The position numbers were made by a program, and so were the translations under genes. A stretch of 13,352 nucleotides of DNA, taken from NCBI GenBank assembly GCA_031279715.1, contig JAITHY010000064.1, positions 1-13,352 on the forward strand, written 5' to 3'. The DNA comes from Verrucomicrobiales bacterium. Its GTDB lineage: Bacteria; Verrucomicrobiota; Verrucomicrobiia; Methylacidiphilales; JAAUTS01. The notes under the pieces were generated by a model. That model made no database searches and was not told the DNA's origin. It was given only the letters and a program-made list of their open reading frames with translations. Positions within the stretch are counted from its first letter, which is position 1; every line of letters starts with the position of its first letter. This document shows positions 12,797 to 13,352 of the stretch, piece after piece.

Positions 12797-13352
12797 ATGA
12801 AAGTCACCCACGTTGCCCTGCGCCCCACCGAAACCGCCGCTGACGCTCACCGTCCCGCGCTCACGCCCGAATTACTCGCCGCCAGCGGCGCGCGCTATTC
12901 GCGCAACAACGAAGGTTTGGAAAATATCCTTGCGAAAATTGACCCCGCCAACCTGGACAAATCCGTGGACGGCATTTTCAAAATGATTGACTACGGCCAC
13001 CAGTCCATCGCCGACATGGCGCCGCTGGCGATGTTCATGGACGACCTCTCGCTGTGGCTCGCCTACCACGTCTGGTCGCTGTGCCCCGTCGCTGGCGGTC
13101 AGGAATCCTCGACGCGCTACATCGGACTGTCAGCTGACGCGCTGCTGGCGCCGGACGAACTCGGCATCCCCGCCGCTGACCGTGACGCCTGGCGCGCTCT
13201 CATGGCGGACTGTTTCGCCGCGTACCAGCGATGCCTCGCCGCATGGGACGCGCTGAGCGTCAGCGACCCCGCCGTGCTGCGCATCCCGCGCGAGGTGCTC
13301 GCCGACCAGTCCGAGCGCGGGCAAAAAAAACTCGCGCGCCTGCGCCGCAACT
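12797..13352 (+). CDS. ThyX-like flavin-dependent thymidylate synthase homologue, 3' partial
   Basis: The frame from ATG 12797 runs open off the right edge (185 complete codons seen). ThyX makes dTMP from dUMP using FAD and methylene-folate. The ThyX pattern is visible: LLAASGARYSRNNEG (27-41), DYGHQSIADM (65-74, where canonical ThyX has GHxxPFEH), then GGQESSTRYI (100-109), matching the NExSxRY half of the ThyX signature. The RHR triplet that normally begins the signature and contacts flavin and dUMP is replaced by SLC (94-96) in YHVWSLCPVAGGQESS. I recall similar proteins annotated as ThyX in Verrucomicrobia and Planctomycetes. Whether it is a true synthase or a divergent paralogue is open; the C-terminal substrate-binding region is outside the window. 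Three dispersed words occur in the visible part. Confidence 0.75.
   Translation, partial: MKVTHVALRPTETAADAHRPALTPELLAASGARYSRNNEGLENILAKIDPANLDKSVDGIFKMIDYGHQSIADMAPLAMFMDDLSLWLAYHVWSLCPVAGGQESSTRYIGLSADALLAPDELGIPAADRDAWRALMADCFAAYQRCLAAWDALSVSDPAVLRIPREVLADQSERGQKKLARLRRN

Larger units (their letters stand above)
552..13265. repeat. Dispersed short word family, core CGCTGAC / GTCAGCG
   Basis: Hand count: 57 copies of the 7-mer on either strand; simple composition at 60 % GC predicts about 2.6. Twenty copies extend to CGCTGACGG (expected about 0.2), starting at 1064, 2147, 2776, 4692, 6165, 6454, 7460, 7978, 8074, 9007, 9357, 10561, 10746, 10794, 10837, 11149, 11661, 12120, 12562 and 12690; 16 of these add a further T (CGCTGACGGT). 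In the CGCTGAC orientation the following five bases favour GGTGA, with T at the third position in about 44 of 57. Orientation on the plus strand is 30 versus 27; relative to coding strand 25 versus 31. Every gene has at least one: htrA 4, ldcA 6, synthase 3, gpr 3, pgi 7, aquaporin 3, ruvB 3, ruvA 1, outer-membrane protein 4, ubiD 11, tadA 3, murI 5, thyX-like 3; one is intergenic. Confidence 0.85.

Noticed and set aside
552..13265. The repeated word as a CRISPR array
   Set aside because: Copies are too short, irregularly spaced from tens to hundreds of bases, on both strands and inside conserved genes.
552..13265. The repeated word as a Chi-like recombination hotspot
   Set aside because: Chi sites are strongly strand-biased along a replichore; here the plus-strand orientation split is 30 to 27.

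Overview
This is a gene-dense bacterial stretch of roughly 60 % GC with 13 protein-coding genes on both strands. No RNA gene, insertion sequence, integrase or CRISPR array was seen, and no gap between genes exceeds about 200 bases. A periplasmic HtrA protease, an LD-carboxypeptidase and a signal-peptide protein ending in a beta-barrel-type C-terminal Phe point to a diderm (Gram-negative) bacterium. Protein style, weak Shine-Dalgarno signals and the unusual ThyX-like protein suggest Verrucomicrobiota, perhaps near Limisphaerales/Pedosphaera. That placement is inference and no marker gene settles it.

Layout: an htrA-type protease gene cut by the left edge (1-1449, +) converges on a minus-strand pair, a long-chain polyprenyl diphosphate synthase followed 2 bases later by an S66 LD-carboxypeptidase (3424-1446). 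A divergent spacer with an inverted repeat leads to a plus-strand run: a Gpr/YghZ aldo-keto reductase, glucose-6-phosphate isomerase and a small aquaporin, closed by a rho-independent terminator (6938-6976). On the minus strand from 11725 down to 7002 lie tadA, ubiD, an unidentified outer-membrane protein, ruvA and ruvB. A divergent spacer then precedes murI (+) and a ThyX-like gene (+) cut by the right edge.

Functional links: the gene set is mostly housekeeping. It covers envelope quality control and peptidoglycan (HtrA, LdcA, MurI), isoprenoid-tail and quinone steps (polyprenyl synthase, UbiD family), sugar phosphate metabolism (Pgi, Gpr), tRNA editing (TadA), recombination (RuvAB) and probable nucleotide metabolism (ThyX-like). 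The short spacings ruvA-ruvB (3 bases), tadA-ubiD (9) and synthase-ldcA (2) suggest co-transcription.

The most unusual feature is not a gene. A short word, core CGCTGAC (reverse complement GTCAGCG) with the common extended form CCGCTGACGGTGA, occurs about 57 times by hand count, against roughly 2-3 expected from composition. It is in every gene, on both strands about equally, in several reading frames, and once right after the murI stop. It resembles a genome-wide iterated word of the HIP1 or uptake-sequence kind. I know of no description of this particular word, but I could not search.
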